From NCBI GenBank assembly GCA_964543545.1, contig CAZIYT010000001.1, forward strand, positions 620,001 to 684,000: a stretch of DNA of 64,000 nucleotides. Direction: 5' to 3'. Made by a program: the position numbers and the translations under genes. This document shows, piece by piece, positions 26,080-35,363 of this stretch (positions are counted from its first letter, which is position 1; the number at the start of each line of letters is the position of its first letter). This DNA is from UBA4416 sp964543545. Lineage in GTDB: Bacteria > Bacteroidota > Bacteroidia > B-17B0 > Aurantibacillaceae. The notes under the pieces were generated by a model that was not told the DNA's origin, did no database searches, and saw only the letters and a program-made list of their open reading frames with translations.

Positions 26080-27477
26080 ATGGAATTCAGAATAGAAACA
26101 GACACTATGGGCGAGGTAAAAGTACCGGCTCATGTTTATTGGGGCGCACAAACCGAACGCTCAAGAAATAACTTCAAGATCGGACCTGAGGCCAGCATGC
26201 CGAAAGAGATCATTTATGCATTCGGATACCTGAAGAAAGCGGCTGCCCTGGCGAATTGTGAACTGGGTGTGTTATCCAAAGAAAAATGCGACCTCATCGC
26301 AAAAGCCTGCGACGAGATCCTGGCCAAAAAACTGGATGACCAGTTTCCACTCGTGATCTGGCAAACAGGTTCCGGCACTCAAAGCAACATGAACGCCAAC
26401 GAAGTGATCGCTTACCGCGCGCATGTGATGAACGGCGGGAAACTGACCGATGAGCCAAAAGTATTGCACCCGAACGACGATGTCAACAAATCACAATCAT
26501 CGAACGATACCTACCCTACTGCCATGCACATTGCCGCCTACAAGCAGGTGGTGGAAATTACCATTCCGGGAATGGAAAAGCTGCGCGACTCCCTGGACAA
26601 AAAAGCAAAAGCCTTTGATAAGATTATCAAAACCGGCCGTACACACTTTATGGATGCCACGCCTTTATCTTTGGGCCAGGAATTCAGCGGTTATGTACAG
26701 CAGATCAATATGAGCATCCGCGCGCTGAAAAACGCCCTGGAAGCAGTGAAAGAACTGGCCCTGGGCGGAACGGCCGTAGGAACGGGACTCAACACGCCAA
26801 AAGGCTACGATGTTTTGGTGGCTAAAAAAATTGCCGAGCTCACGGGCCTGCCTTTTGTTACGGCTCCGAATAAATTTGAAGCACTGGCGGCACACGATGC
26901 CATGGTGGAATTGAGCGGTGCGCTGAAACGCAGTGCTGTGGCTTTATTCAAAATAGCGAACGACATCCGCATGTTGTCTTCCGGTCCGCGCTGCGGCATC
27001 GGTGAGATCATCATTCCGGACAACGAGCCGGGCTCTTCCATTATGCCGGGCAAAGTAAACCCAACGCAGCCGGAAGCCCTGACGATGGTATGCGCGCAGG
27101 TGATTGGCAACGATGTGGCGGCTACTGTTGGCGGCCTGAACGGCCATTTTGAGCTGAATGTATTCAAACCGCTCATCGCTTCTAACGTTCTGCAATCTGC
27201 CCGCCTGATCGGGGATGCCTGCGTATCCTTTACAGAGAAATGCAGCGACGGTATCGAGCCGAATTTACCGGAGCTTAAAAAACACCTGGAGAATTCCCTG
27301 ATGCTGGTAACCGCGCTCAACACGCATATTGGCTATGAGAAAGCCGCCAAGATCGCTAAAACAGCACATAAAGGAAACAAGACCCTGCGCGAAGCAGCCA
27401 TTGAGCTGGGCTATGTTACCAACGAGCAATTCGATCAGTGGGTTCGCCCGGAAGATATGATCGGGAGCCTGAAATAA
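26080..27477 (+). CDS. fumC: class II fumarate hydratase
   Basis: The 465-residue enzyme converts fumarate to L-malate in the TCA cycle without an iron-sulfur cluster. The family signature GSSIMPGKVNP is present (about residues 318-328), together with TGRTHFMDATPLSLGQEF and the substrate-site SGSGTQSNMN-like segment (TGSGTQSNMNANEV). The ATG at 26080 gives the usual N-terminus (MEFRIETDTMGEVKVP); the frame stays open upstream for 76 codons but that stretch has no homology-like character. A hairpin terminator follows at 27498. Confidence 0.96.
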   Translation: MEFRIETDTMGEVKVPAHVYWGAQTERSRNNFKIGPEASMPKEIIYAFGYLKKAAALANCELGVLSKEKCDLIAKACDEILAKKLDDQFPLVIWQTGSGTQSNMNANEVIAYRAHVMNGGKLTDEPKVLHPNDDVNKSQSSNDTYPTAMHIAAYKQVVEITIPGMEKLRDSLDKKAKAFDKIIKTGRTHFMDATPLSLGQEFSGYVQQINMSIRALKNALEAVKELALGGTAVGTGLNTPKGYDVLVAKKIAELTGLPFVTAPNKFEALAAHDAMVELSGALKRSAVALFKIANDIRMLSSGPRCGIGEIIIPDNEPGSSIMPGKVNPTQPEALTMVCAQVIGNDVAATVGGLNGHFELNVFKPLIASNVLQSARLIGDACVSFTEKCSDGIEPNLPELKKHLENSLMLVTALNTHIGYEKAAKIAKTAHKGNKTLREAAIELGYVTNEQFDQWVRPEDMIGSLK

Positions 27478-27497
27478 AAGCAGTTCTGATATACCTG

Positions 27498-27533
27498 ACG
27501 AAGCCTGTCGAAAATTTTTTCGGCGGGCTTCGT
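27498..27533 (+). terminator. fumC terminator
   Basis: A long stem of ACGAAGCCTGTCGAAAA (27498-27514) with the following T6CGGCGGGCTTCGT, including two G-U pairs, placed 20 bp after the fumC stop. Confidence 0.65.
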
Positions 27534-27663
27534 TGTTTATACTGATTCTATTCAATTTTTATCAGCCTGACTATCAAATGTAATTGTAATCACAACAAAA
27601 GGACTGTATCCGTTTAGCCGGCTGATAAGAGTTATTTTTCGAGGATCATAATTTGGCACTATG

Positions 27664-27693
27664 TTTGTTTTATCGACAGAAACGTTAACTTTG
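27664..27693 (+). promoter_or_regulatory. Bacteroidota-type promoter of the outer-membrane protein gene
   Basis: TTTG (27664-27667), an 18-nt spacer and TAACTTTG (27686-27693) fit the -33/-7 consensus well. It would give a leader of about 60 nt before ATG 27760. The remaining part of 27478-27759 shows only the fumC terminator. Confidence 0.65.
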
Positions 27694-27759
27694 CCCAGCT
27701 TTTTAAACCCTTAATGGATTTGATAAAGCAACATTAACCCTTAAAAAACAAAACAAACC

Positions 27760-28743
27760 ATGAACAAAAAAGTATTATTTGCAGCCGTTATGTTCTCCGC
27801 GGCATTGGCAAATGCACAGGACACATCCACGGATCCTACTTTAGTCAAGAACAGGAAAGGGCAGGAGGTATTACCAAAAGCCGGTGACATTGCTTTAGGA
27901 TTCAATGCCGTTCCGGTAATCGATTTCCTGGTGCAGTCTGTAAAAGTAGGTGCGCAGGGTAACTTAGGTACTACTGCCGGTACAACTTCCCAGTTTACAG
28001 AAAATGCCGGGCAGCAAATTGTAGGAAAGTACTTCCTGGATGCAAAAACAGCGGTAAGAGCCCGTTTTGGCTTCAACTCGCTGGGAACAACACAAACCAA
28101 CCTGGTGCAGGATTCAAAAGCGGTATATGAGGCTTCTTTAAGCGGAACACCGGAAGATATCCGTGCAGCAAGCATCCTCAATGTGGAAGACAAAAGAAGT
28201 TTTGTACAAAACAACCTCGTATTGGCTGTAGGTATTGAGAAAAGAAGAGGTTACGGAAGACTGGTTGGCGTTTATGGCGCTGAGATCGGTGTTTCAAGAT
28301 CTGCTCAGAAAGACAAAAGAACGTATGGAAACGCGTTTTCCGACCAACATTCAACTGTATTTACCAATAACTTCGGAACAGGCGCTACAACAACACAAGC
28401 TCCTACAGGTACAGCTACCCGTACACTCGAAGAAAAAATTGATGCACAATGGGGTATCGGTGCCCGCGCTTTCGTAGGCATTGAGTACTTTGTATTTGCG
28501 AAGATCTCTATCGCTGCAGAGTATGGTTTCGGTTATTCATTCGCCAGGTCGAAAAACCTTACAAGAACACAGGAGACTTTCCTTGTGGGCCAGAATGGTG
28601 CTACCGTAGTTAAAGAAGAAGTAGACACACGCTCTCCGAACACATCCCGTGGTTTCGGTGTAGACAACGGCATCAACTCAACTTTCAACAAAGCCGGTAT
28701 CGGTGGAAGTACGGCTTCAATCTCTTTATTATTCCATTTCTAA
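27760..28743 (+). CDS. outer-membrane beta-barrel protein, unknown role
   Basis: The 327-residue protein has a signal peptide (1-19, ending Ala-Asn-Ala-Gln) and a series of alternating amphipathic strands (FVQNNLVLAVGIEKRRGYGRLVGVYGAEIGVS and others), and ends in LLFHF with a terminal aromatic residue, as expected for BamA-inserted barrels. The sequence is otherwise unfamiliar. Its strong promoter and the 36-bp spacing to the next lipoprotein gene suggest that the pair are expressed together. Confidence 0.75.
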   Translation: MNKKVLFAAVMFSAALANAQDTSTDPTLVKNRKGQEVLPKAGDIALGFNAVPVIDFLVQSVKVGAQGNLGTTAGTTSQFTENAGQQIVGKYFLDAKTAVRARFGFNSLGTTQTNLVQDSKAVYEASLSGTPEDIRAASILNVEDKRSFVQNNLVLAVGIEKRRGYGRLVGVYGAEIGVSRSAQKDKRTYGNAFSDQHSTVFTNNFGTGATTTQAPTGTATRTLEEKIDAQWGIGARAFVGIEYFVFAKISIAAEYGFGYSFARSKNLTRTQETFLVGQNGATVVKEEVDTRSPNTSRGFGVDNGINSTFNKAGIGGSTASISLLFHF

Positions 28744-28779
28744 ACAAAACCTAAACGTATAACATTAAAATAACAACAC

Positions 28780-29670
28780 ATGAAAAATACATTTTTATTA
28801 ATCGGATTAACTGCAGTATTATTTTCCTGCAAGAAAAAAGAAGACAACACCTTTGAAGCAACCGACATGACTGGTTCAACCGTTGTGGAAGGTACTGCTA
28901 CAAAGCAAATCGGTGGTAACGTAACACCTATTTCCGGTGCGGTAGTTACTGTAAAAATCAAAAACAGCGGTGCCGGTGGATTATACCCGGGATCTTCTGC
29001 GGTTGGTTCTGAAGTATACAGCGGAACAACAGATGCTATGGGAAGATACGCGATCAGCGTGAAAACAAATGGTACAGGTGTTAACTCTGAGATTACATTC
29101 AAAGGGTTCTCTGCAAAAAATGATACAGCGATGTCTGCTATCCTTTATGATTACCCGACAACCGTGTATACTCCGACTTTATACAAAGGTGTAAGCATGA
29201 CTCAAAACCACGCGTATGTTGGAACGCCTTTGGTAACGCCATCTAATCAGGGTGTTGGTACATCAACTGTAAGCGGTATGCTTTACAAACCAACCTGGGT
29301 ACACGCTGCGGCTACAGGAGCTCCTACTTACAGCTTAACGTATCCTGCGGCTAACCGTATGGTATACCTGGAGTACGACAAAGATCCGATGACGTTAACT
29401 AAAAAAATCTACTCTACAACAACTGACGCTAACGGCCGTTACTCTTTCGTGGTAAATACTCCTAACATGGGTATTGCAGGTTTCGCTAATGCAGCGAAAA
29501 TCTATACAACGGATTGGGCTACAACCAACGATACGGTTAAATTCACAGGCGGTGTTAATACTGGTAAACCAGGCGTATACCCAGGTGGAACCATGAACTC
29601 TACCGGTGTTTACTCTACCATCATTAAAAATGCTCAGAACTTCGGTTACATGACATTCGTTAACGATTAA
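28780..29670 (+). CDS. lipoprotein with two carboxypeptidase-regulatory-like domains
   Basis: The 296-residue precursor has a lipobox ending at Cys17 (AVLFSCKKK), so it should be lipid-anchored. Two related segments (about 80-105 with YSGTTDAMGRYAISV and about 205-230 with YSTTTDANGRYSFVV) look like tandem CarboxypepD_reg/CNA-B-like beta domains. Such domains are common in surface lipoproteins and often bind partners or substrates. It follows the outer-membrane protein and is closed by a 17-bp hairpin. Confidence 0.75.
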   Translation: MKNTFLLIGLTAVLFSCKKKEDNTFEATDMTGSTVVEGTATKQIGGNVTPISGAVVTVKIKNSGAGGLYPGSSAVGSEVYSGTTDAMGRYAISVKTNGTGVNSEITFKGFSAKNDTAMSAILYDYPTTVYTPTLYKGVSMTQNHAYVGTPLVTPSNQGVGTSTVSGMLYKPTWVHAAATGAPTYSLTYPAANRMVYLEYDKDPMTLTKKIYSTTTDANGRYSFVVNTPNMGIAGFANAAKIYTTDWATTNDTVKFTGGVNTGKPGVYPGGTMNSTGVYSTIIKNAQNFGYMTFVND

Positions 29671-29690
29671 TCCTCCGGATAAAGAACGGC

Positions 29691-29727
29691 AAAAAAGCCT
29701 CCTACTGCATCAGTAGGAGGCTTTTTT
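29691..29727 (+). terminator. strong terminator after lipoprotein gene
   Basis: A perfect 17-bp stem: arms 29691-29707 and 29711-29727 (AAAAAAGCCTCCTACTG and complement), CAT loop, T6 tail. Confidence 0.9.
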
Positions 29728-29767
29728 GTTTTAGAGAAATTGTGAGCGTTCGTTTTAATTAATCCTG

Positions 29768-29775
29768 TATCTTTG
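29768..29775 (+). promoter_or_regulatory. -7 promoter element of mfd
   Basis: TATCTTTG fits TAnnTTTG and ends only 9 bp before the mfd ATG at 29785, which implies a leader of just a few nucleotides. Confidence 0.6.
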
Positions 29776-29784
29776 CAGCCTCTC

Positions 29785-32700
29785 ATGTGGTGGAACGGTA
29801 AATTTTGGAGCGAGCTGCAAAAAAAAGAGGTAAACCTTAACACCAATGTGTTTTTATCGGGTTTGCGCGGGTCTTCTTTTGCCTTTTTGATCAATGACCT
29901 TTTCCAGAATACCTCTTCCAATTTTTTCATCGTATGCAACGATAAGGAGCGGGCCGCTTACCTGCTCAACGACCTGCAGGCGCTGCTTCCCGAAAAACAC
30001 GTACTCTACTTCCCCGAAAGCTATAAGCTGCCTTACAAGGAGGAAAAAACCAGCAATGCTTCGGTGCAGGAGCGTGCCGAGAGCCTGAGCAACCTGGGCC
30101 GCGAGAATTATTCGGGCATCATCGTTACCTATGCCGCCGCCCTGGCGGAGAAAGTGGCTTCCAAAACCAGCCTGAACAAGAACACGCTCATCATCAAAAA
30201 AGGAGAGAAGCTGAGCATCGATTTCATCCGCGAATTTTTGGAGAGCTATGATTTCGAGCTTTGCGATTTTGTGGTAGAGCCCGGCCAGTACGCCATTCGC
30301 GGGGGCATCATCGACGTGTATTCCTTTGCGCACGAATTGCCTTACCGCATTGAGCTGTTCGGCAACGATGTGGAGGCCATTAAAACCTTCGATCCGGCGT
30401 CGCAGCTATCCAACCACACCTACGAGTTTATTACCATTATTCCTGATATCCGCTCCGGCCAGGTAATAGAGGTGCGCCAGCCGGTATTCGACTACCTGAG
30501 CCCCGATACCGTCTTGTGTTTCGATGATGTGCTCTATACACGCGAGATCATTGCTAAGATCTTTGAAAAAACGGAGAAGTCCTACGAGGCCCTGAGCGGC
30601 GAAGTGAAGCACATCCCACCGGCAGAGCTGTACCTGCAGGGCGATGATTTTCTGTCGATCATTAAATCCTTCCGCTTGCTGGAGTACGGCCTCAATACTC
30701 ACGTGGCCTCGCAAACCGCAGCATTCAACCAGAGTGTGCAGCCGCAGTTCAACAAGAACTTCGAGATGCTCATCAACGACCTCAAGGCCAATAAAGCCAA
30801 GGGTTATAAGAACTACCTGACCACCGATAATGCCAAGCAGGCCGAAAGGCTGCATACGATCTTCAACGACATTTTATCGAAGGAGCACCGCAACGCCGAG
30901 AGCTTAATAGAACATGTCAATATCAATATCCATGAGGGATTCATTGATCACGACCTCAAAATAGCCTGCTATACCGATCACCAGATCTTTGAGCGCTACC
31001 ACCGCTTTCACCTGAAAGAAACGCGCTACAAAACAGCGGAATCCTTAACGCTGAAAGAGATCCTGTCGCTGAACCCGGGAGATTATGTCACCCACATAGA
31101 TCATGGCATCGGCCGCTTCGGAGGGTTGGTAAAGCTTAATGTGAACGGCAAGGAACAGGAGGCGGTGAAGCTGGTGTATAAGGACAATGATTTCCTGTAT
31201 GTAAGCATTCACAGCTTACACCGCATCAGCAAATACACCGGCAAGGAAGGCAATGTGCCACGCATTGATAAGATCGGCTCCACAACCTGGAACACGCTGA
31301 AACAAAAGACGAAGCGCAATGTCAAGGAAGTAGCCTACGACCTCATTAAGCTCTATGCCAGGCGCAAGTCGCAGCCGGGCCACCGCTACCCGGTGGATAA
31401 TTACCTGCAGCACGAGCTGGAAGCTTCTTTTATTTACGAAGATACGCCCGACCAGATCAAGGTGACGGCCGATGTGAAACGCGACATGGAAAAGCCTTAC
31501 CCGATGGACCGCCTGGTGTGCGGCGATGTGGGCTTCGGCAAAACGGAGATCGCCATTCGGGCGGCCTTCAAAGCCGTGTGCGACAGCAAGCAGGTAGCCG
31601 TGCTCGTGCCGACTACCATCCTGGCCTATCAGCATTATAAAACCTTCAAGGAGCGGCTGAAAGACCTGCCCTGCACGGTAAGCTTTGTCAACCGCTTTAA
31701 GTCAGCGAAGGAAACCAAAGAAGTCATCAAAGGAATCGAAGAAGGAAAGATCGACATCCTCATCGGTACGCACAAGTTGGTGGGCAAGGACATGAAGTTT
31801 AAGAACCTCGGTCTGCTCATCATTGATGAAGAGCAGAAATTCGGGGTAGGAGTGAAGGATAAGCTCAAGACCTTTAAAACCACGGTAGATACCCTTACGC
31901 TGACAGCCACGCCCATCCCGAGAACGCTGCAGTTCAGCCTCATGGGCGCGCGCGACCTCTCGGTGATCAGCACGCCGCCGCCAAACCGCTACCCGGTGCA
32001 AACGGAGCTGATTTCCTTTAGCGAGGAAGCCATCCGCGATGCGATTGCCTATGAGCTCAGCCGCGGAGGGCAGGTGTATTTTGTACACAATAAAGTTCAG
32101 AGCATCCAGGAAGTAGCCGGTATCTTGCAGCGCCTGGTGCCCGAGGCACGCATTGCGGTGGGCCACGGGCAGATGGAAGGCGATAAGCTCGAAGACATCA
32201 TGCTGGGCTTTATTGAAGGGGAATACGATATCCTGGTGGCAACCACCATCATCGAGTCGGGCCTCGACATCAGCAATGCCAATACCATCATCATCAACGA
32301 TTCTCAAAACTTCGGGCTGAGCGATCTGCACCAGATGCGGGGGAGGGTAGGCCGCAGCAATAAAAAAGCTTTTTGTTACCTGCTCACACCGCCCTTTATC
32401 AACCTCACTACCGAAGCCAGGAAACGCCTCAGGGCCATCGTGGAATTCAGCGACCTGGGCAGCGGTTTCCAGATCGCCATGCGCGACCTTGATATCCGTG
32501 GCGCCGGAAACCTCCTGGGAGGCGAGCAGAGCGGCTTTATCAACGATATGGGATTCGATACTTATATGAAGATCCTGAATGAAGCCATTGAAGAGTTGAA
32601 GCAGGAAAGCTGGTACAGGGAAACGGTGGAGGACGGCTCCTCGGAAACCGACAAATCGGTGTTCTCGCGCCAGTTTGTGCGGGAAACGACGGTGGATACG

Positions 32701-33147
32701 GATCTGCAGCTCCTCATCCCGGAAAGCTACGTGAGCAACCTTACGGAGCGCTTGCTGCTATACCGCGAGCTCGACAATATTTCCAAACCGGAAGACCTTA
32801 TTTTGTTTGAGGCGAAAATGCGGGACCGCTTCGGGCCTTTGCCGGTAGAAGCCATAGAGCTCATCAACGTGGTGCGGATGCGCTGGAAGGCCATGAAGCT
32901 GGGCTTCGAGAAGATCACGCTCAAGAACAACAAAATGCTGGCGTATTTTTTAAGCAAGCAGGACAGCGATTACTACAACTCTCCGATGTTTAAAGCCGTG
33001 CTGCAATACGCGCAGAAAACGCCGAAGCAAACAGCGCTTAAAGAGCAGAACAGTAAGCTGTGGCTCACCATTGAGCAGGTGAAAAGCGTGGAGGAGGCGA
33101 TTCAGCTGCTGGATAAGATCACAGCGCTGGTGCAGGTTCCCGCTTAA
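29785..33147 (+). CDS. mfd: transcription-repair coupling factor
   Basis: The 1120-residue ATPase removes stalled RNA polymerase from DNA damage and recruits UvrA. Domains in order: UvrB-like N-terminal modules (about 20-400), the RNA polymerase interaction domain (THIDHGIGRFGGLVKL, about 430-500), RecG-like helicase lobes with Walker A GDVGFGKTE and the DEEQ box (IIDEEQKFGV), the MRGRVGR motif, and a C-terminal TRCF domain. ATG 29785 is chosen over an in-frame TTG at 29773, which would fall within the promoter element. It is flanked by strong terminators and is monocistronic. Confidence 0.97.
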   Translation: MWWNGKFWSELQKKEVNLNTNVFLSGLRGSSFAFLINDLFQNTSSNFFIVCNDKERAAYLLNDLQALLPEKHVLYFPESYKLPYKEEKTSNASVQERAESLSNLGRENYSGIIVTYAAALAEKVASKTSLNKNTLIIKKGEKLSIDFIREFLESYDFELCDFVVEPGQYAIRGGIIDVYSFAHELPYRIELFGNDVEAIKTFDPASQLSNHTYEFITIIPDIRSGQVIEVRQPVFDYLSPDTVLCFDDVLYTREIIAKIFEKTEKSYEALSGEVKHIPPAELYLQGDDFLSIIKSFRLLEYGLNTHVASQTAAFNQSVQPQFNKNFEMLINDLKANKAKGYKNYLTTDNAKQAERLHTIFNDILSKEHRNAESLIEHVNINIHEGFIDHDLKIACYTDHQIFERYHRFHLKETRYKTAESLTLKEILSLNPGDYVTHIDHGIGRFGGLVKLNVNGKEQEAVKLVYKDNDFLYVSIHSLHRISKYTGKEGNVPRIDKIGSTTWNTLKQKTKRNVKEVAYDLIKLYARRKSQPGHRYPVDNYLQHELEASFIYEDTPDQIKVTADVKRDMEKPYPMDRLVCGDVGFGKTEIAIRAAFKAVCDSKQVAVLVPTTILAYQHYKTFKERLKDLPCTVSFVNRFKSAKETKEVIKGIEEGKIDILIGTHKLVGKDMKFKNLGLLIIDEEQKFGVGVKDKLKTFKTTVDTLTLTATPIPRTLQFSLMGARDLSVISTPPPNRYPVQTELISFSEEAIRDAIAYELSRGGQVYFVHNKVQSIQEVAGILQRLVPEARIAVGHGQMEGDKLEDIMLGFIEGEYDILVATTIIESGLDISNANTIIINDSQNFGLSDLHQMRGRVGRSNKKAFCYLLTPPFINLTTEARKRLRAIVEFSDLGSGFQIAMRDLDIRGAGNLLGGEQSGFINDMGFDTYMKILNEAIEELKQESWYRETVEDGSSETDKSVFSRQFVRETTVDTDLQLLIPESYVSNLTERLLLYRELDNISKPEDLILFEAKMRDRFGPLPVEAIELINVVRMRWKAMKLGFEKITLKNNKMLAYFLSKQDSDYYNSPMFKAVLQYAQKTPKQTALKEQNSKLWLTIEQVKSVEEAIQLLDKITALVQVPA

Positions 33148-33197
33148 ATTCATATAACAACCATAACCAGGCGGATTCCAATTTTTCGCCGCCTTTG

Positions 33198-33287
33198 ATG
33201 CCTCCAGCGGCACCTCAGCATTTTGAATATGAAGAAGACATTCTTAGCCAGGCCGACTTCGATGAGAAGCTCGCGCGCAGCGGATAA
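33198..33287 (+). CDS. possible 29-residue peptide or remnant
   Basis: After the mfd stop, a different frame reads MPPAAPQHFEYEEDILSQ and then an acidic stretch ending Ala-Arg-Ser-Gly, stop 33285-33287. The frame is open from inside mfd (33150 onward reads SYNNHNQADSNFSPP), and the amino-acid use looks protein-like, but there is no clear start site. It could be a small gene or a decayed coding end. Confidence 0.25.
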   Translation: MPPAAPQHFEYEEDILSQADFDEKLARSG

Positions 33288-33320
33288 GAACCATAGAACC
33301 CTAAGTAAATGAATGAAATA

Positions 33321-33352
33321 AAAAAGCCCTCACGAATCCGTGAGGGCTTTTT
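33321..33352. terminator. bidirectional terminator between mfd and T9SS gene
   Basis: A perfect 14-bp stem (AAAAAGCCCTCACG, 33321-33334, with 33339-33352), A5 on the left and T5 on the right, between convergent genes. Confidence 0.88.
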
Positions 33353-33375
33353 GTATGGTATTCAGAAACGATGGC

Positions 33376-34743
33376 TTATTGAGCGATCATTTTTTTAGTG
33401 GTTACGTTACCGTCTACATTTAAAGAGTAGTAGTAAACACCGGCTGAATAATTGCCTAATGTGATTGTGTGAGTTCCTTTAGAAGCATCAGCTTTCTCAG
33501 TAGAGATCACACGACCCATTACGTCAGTTACTGTAAACACGGCAGAAGAAGCTTCTTTGTCGATGTTGTAAGTCACTGTAGACTGACCGTTGAATGGATT
33601 AGGAACGTTTTGACCTAAAGAGAATCCTTTGTTTTCCAGTTCTTTCATACCTACAGTAGAAGTTCCGTATACAGAGTAAATGATAATAGGAGCCTGAGTT
33701 AAGTCACCGTTGATACGGTTGTTGTAAGCTGCAGAACCCATAGCATGTCTTGCTCTCTTGTCGTAGCTTGCACCCATGTTCCATGAAGTAGCATCTACCT
33801 GGTGATCAGCGTAATCGCTCAGCTGAGTCAGGGCAGGATTGTTCTGACCCCAGATAACACCGCAGAAACCATTGATGGTTTGAGGCTGAGGGCCACCCAG
33901 GTTGTAACCTACAGCGCCGTTAGCGTTGATAGCACCCGGTACGAACGTATAGAAGCAGGAAACGATGTTGTTAGCAGGAACGTTTACAGCAGCATCCAGT
34001 TTAATAGGAATTAAACGGATACGGCCAGCAGTCGTTACAGAGTCAGCAGGCTTTAATGTATATTTCATTAAGTATCTGTTGGTTGCAGGAGCAGCAGCAG
34101 AAACTTTGTTTCCGGCAGCACCTGTAGCACCTTGTACTTTAGGGCACATAATGTTTTTTCTCCATCCGGAGATAGGAGCAACCCATGCAGTACCTGTGGT
34201 GATTTTTGAGAAAGCAGGAGATGTTGCAGTCGTGTCACCCCATGTAAACCAGATGTATAAGGTATCTACGGTAGCTGTTTTTTTGATATAAGAGCTATAG
34301 ATGTAAACGCTATCGATAGAATATGGATCGGCAGCAGATACGATCGGCTGGAAATCGTCGCGCAGGTAAGTAGATTTTGGATCGAGGATGCTTCCCAGGA
34401 ACATGTCGCTCATAGCGCGGGTAGATGTCGAAGAAGAGAAAAATGCGGTTGAATCCTGGTTCAGACCTGTGATGAATAAGTCCTGGTTTGGATTAGCAGA
34501 CGTTAAATCAAGACCTTTTTGAGTCATGATGTCGCCGATTGGCTCAATTTGGTAACGGAACGGGCCACTGGCAGCAGTTTTTTGAAGAGGAGCATGAGTA
34601 GCCGCAGCTCTTTTTAAAGCATAAGGAGTTTCTCCCGGGGCCTGGGTTGCTTTGTGAAGGCTTTGTGCAGGCGCCTGGGTGGTTTGAGCAACCGCACCAA
34701 CCGCTACTGCTAAAGCTGCAATTGATAAGTAAATCTTTTTCAT
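33376..34743 (-). CDS. secreted protein with T9SS type A sorting domain
   Basis: The 455-residue protein has a signal peptide (1-19, ending Ala-Val-Ala-Gln), a central region without recognised enzyme motifs, and a C-terminal sorting domain of about 80 residues (NVPNPFNGQSTVTYNI, then GRVISTEKAD and AGVYYYSLNVDG, ending KKMIAQ). The PNPF motif and final Lys-Lys-Met-Ile-x-x pattern define type A cargo of the type IX system, which is exported and then attached or released at the cell surface. The N-terminal part is rich in Gln/Ala/Thr. Function unknown. Confidence 0.85.
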   Translation of the reverse strand: MKKIYLSIAALAVAVGAVAQTTQAPAQSLHKATQAPGETPYALKRAAATHAPLQKTAASGPFRYQIEPIGDIMTQKGLDLTSANPNQDLFITGLNQDSTAFFSSSTSTRAMSDMFLGSILDPKSTYLRDDFQPIVSAADPYSIDSVYIYSSYIKKTATVDTLYIWFTWGDTTATSPAFSKITTGTAWVAPISGWRKNIMCPKVQGATGAAGNKVSAAAPATNRYLMKYTLKPADSVTTAGRIRLIPIKLDAAVNVPANNIVSCFYTFVPGAINANGAVGYNLGGPQPQTINGFCGVIWGQNNPALTQLSDYADHQVDATSWNMGASYDKRARHAMGSAAYNNRINGDLTQAPIIIYSVYGTSTVGMKELENKGFSLGQNVPNPFNGQSTVTYNIDKEASSAVFTVTDVMGRVISTEKADASKGTHTITLGNYSAGVYYYSLNVDGNVTTKKMIAQ

Positions 34744-34872
34744 GTTTAAGTGTGTTAGATAAAATTAAATGAATAATAACAAAGTTAATATTTTCATAAT
34801 ACAAAAACAATAGAGGAATAAAAAAAATAGTTAATTCCCGGAATCCTAAAAGCACCCTGAGTGAATAGTTCT

Positions 34873-34880
34873 TATTTTTG
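34873..34880 (+). promoter_or_regulatory. -7 promoter element of the thioesterase operon
   Basis: TATTTTTG fits TAnnTTTG and ends 5 bp before the ATG of the first gene (34886), so the transcript would start at or within a few bases of the start codon. Confidence 0.5.
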
Positions 34881-34885
34881 AGCGA

Positions 34886-35308
34886 ATGTTAAAACACACG
34901 ATACAACAAGCAATTAAATTCAGCGAGGTGGATTCGCTGCGCGTGGTCTGGCACGGCCATTACGTGCGGTATTTCGAAGACGGGCGCGAAGCCTTCGGAA
35001 AAAAATATGGTCTTGGCTATCTTGATATATATCAACACAACCTCGCTGTTCCACTGATCGACCTGAGTGTTAAATTTAAAAAAGTGCTCGAATACGGCGA
35101 TGATGCCATCATCGAAACTACCTTCGTCAATTCTCCTGCTGCCAAGCTCATCTTCGATTATACGATTACCAGTGCCCGTCATGGCCACGTCGTTTGCACC
35201 GGGCGAAGCACACAGGTATTTATGGAACCCAAAAGCAAAGAGCTGTACATCACCATGCCGCCCTTTATGGAGCAATGGAAAAAAACCTGGAACATCGCCG
35301 GCGCTTAA
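34886..35308 (+). CDS. acyl-CoA/ACP thioesterase, 4HBT (hotdog) family
   Basis: The 140-residue hotdog-fold enzyme has the 4HBT catalytic segment near the N-terminus (FSEVDSLRVVWHGHYVRYFE) with Asp16 in the catalytic position. It would hydrolyse or transfer fatty-acyl or aryl-acyl thioesters. It opens a gene string of a LolA-like carrier, a lipoprotein and a FabZ-like protein. In Bacteroidota this combination is typical of aryl-polyene/flexirubin-type lipid pathways, which supports a thioester substrate of that kind, but this is inference from context. Confidence 0.88.
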   Translation: MLKHTIQQAIKFSEVDSLRVVWHGHYVRYFEDGREAFGKKYGLGYLDIYQHNLAVPLIDLSVKFKKVLEYGDDAIIETTFVNSPAAKLIFDYTITSARHGHVVCTGRSTQVFMEPKSKELYITMPPFMEQWKKTWNIAGA

Positions 35309-35363
35309 TCTTTCTTAACACCCGGCCGCAATGCTGAGTGTATTAAATACTTACTTTTGATGC

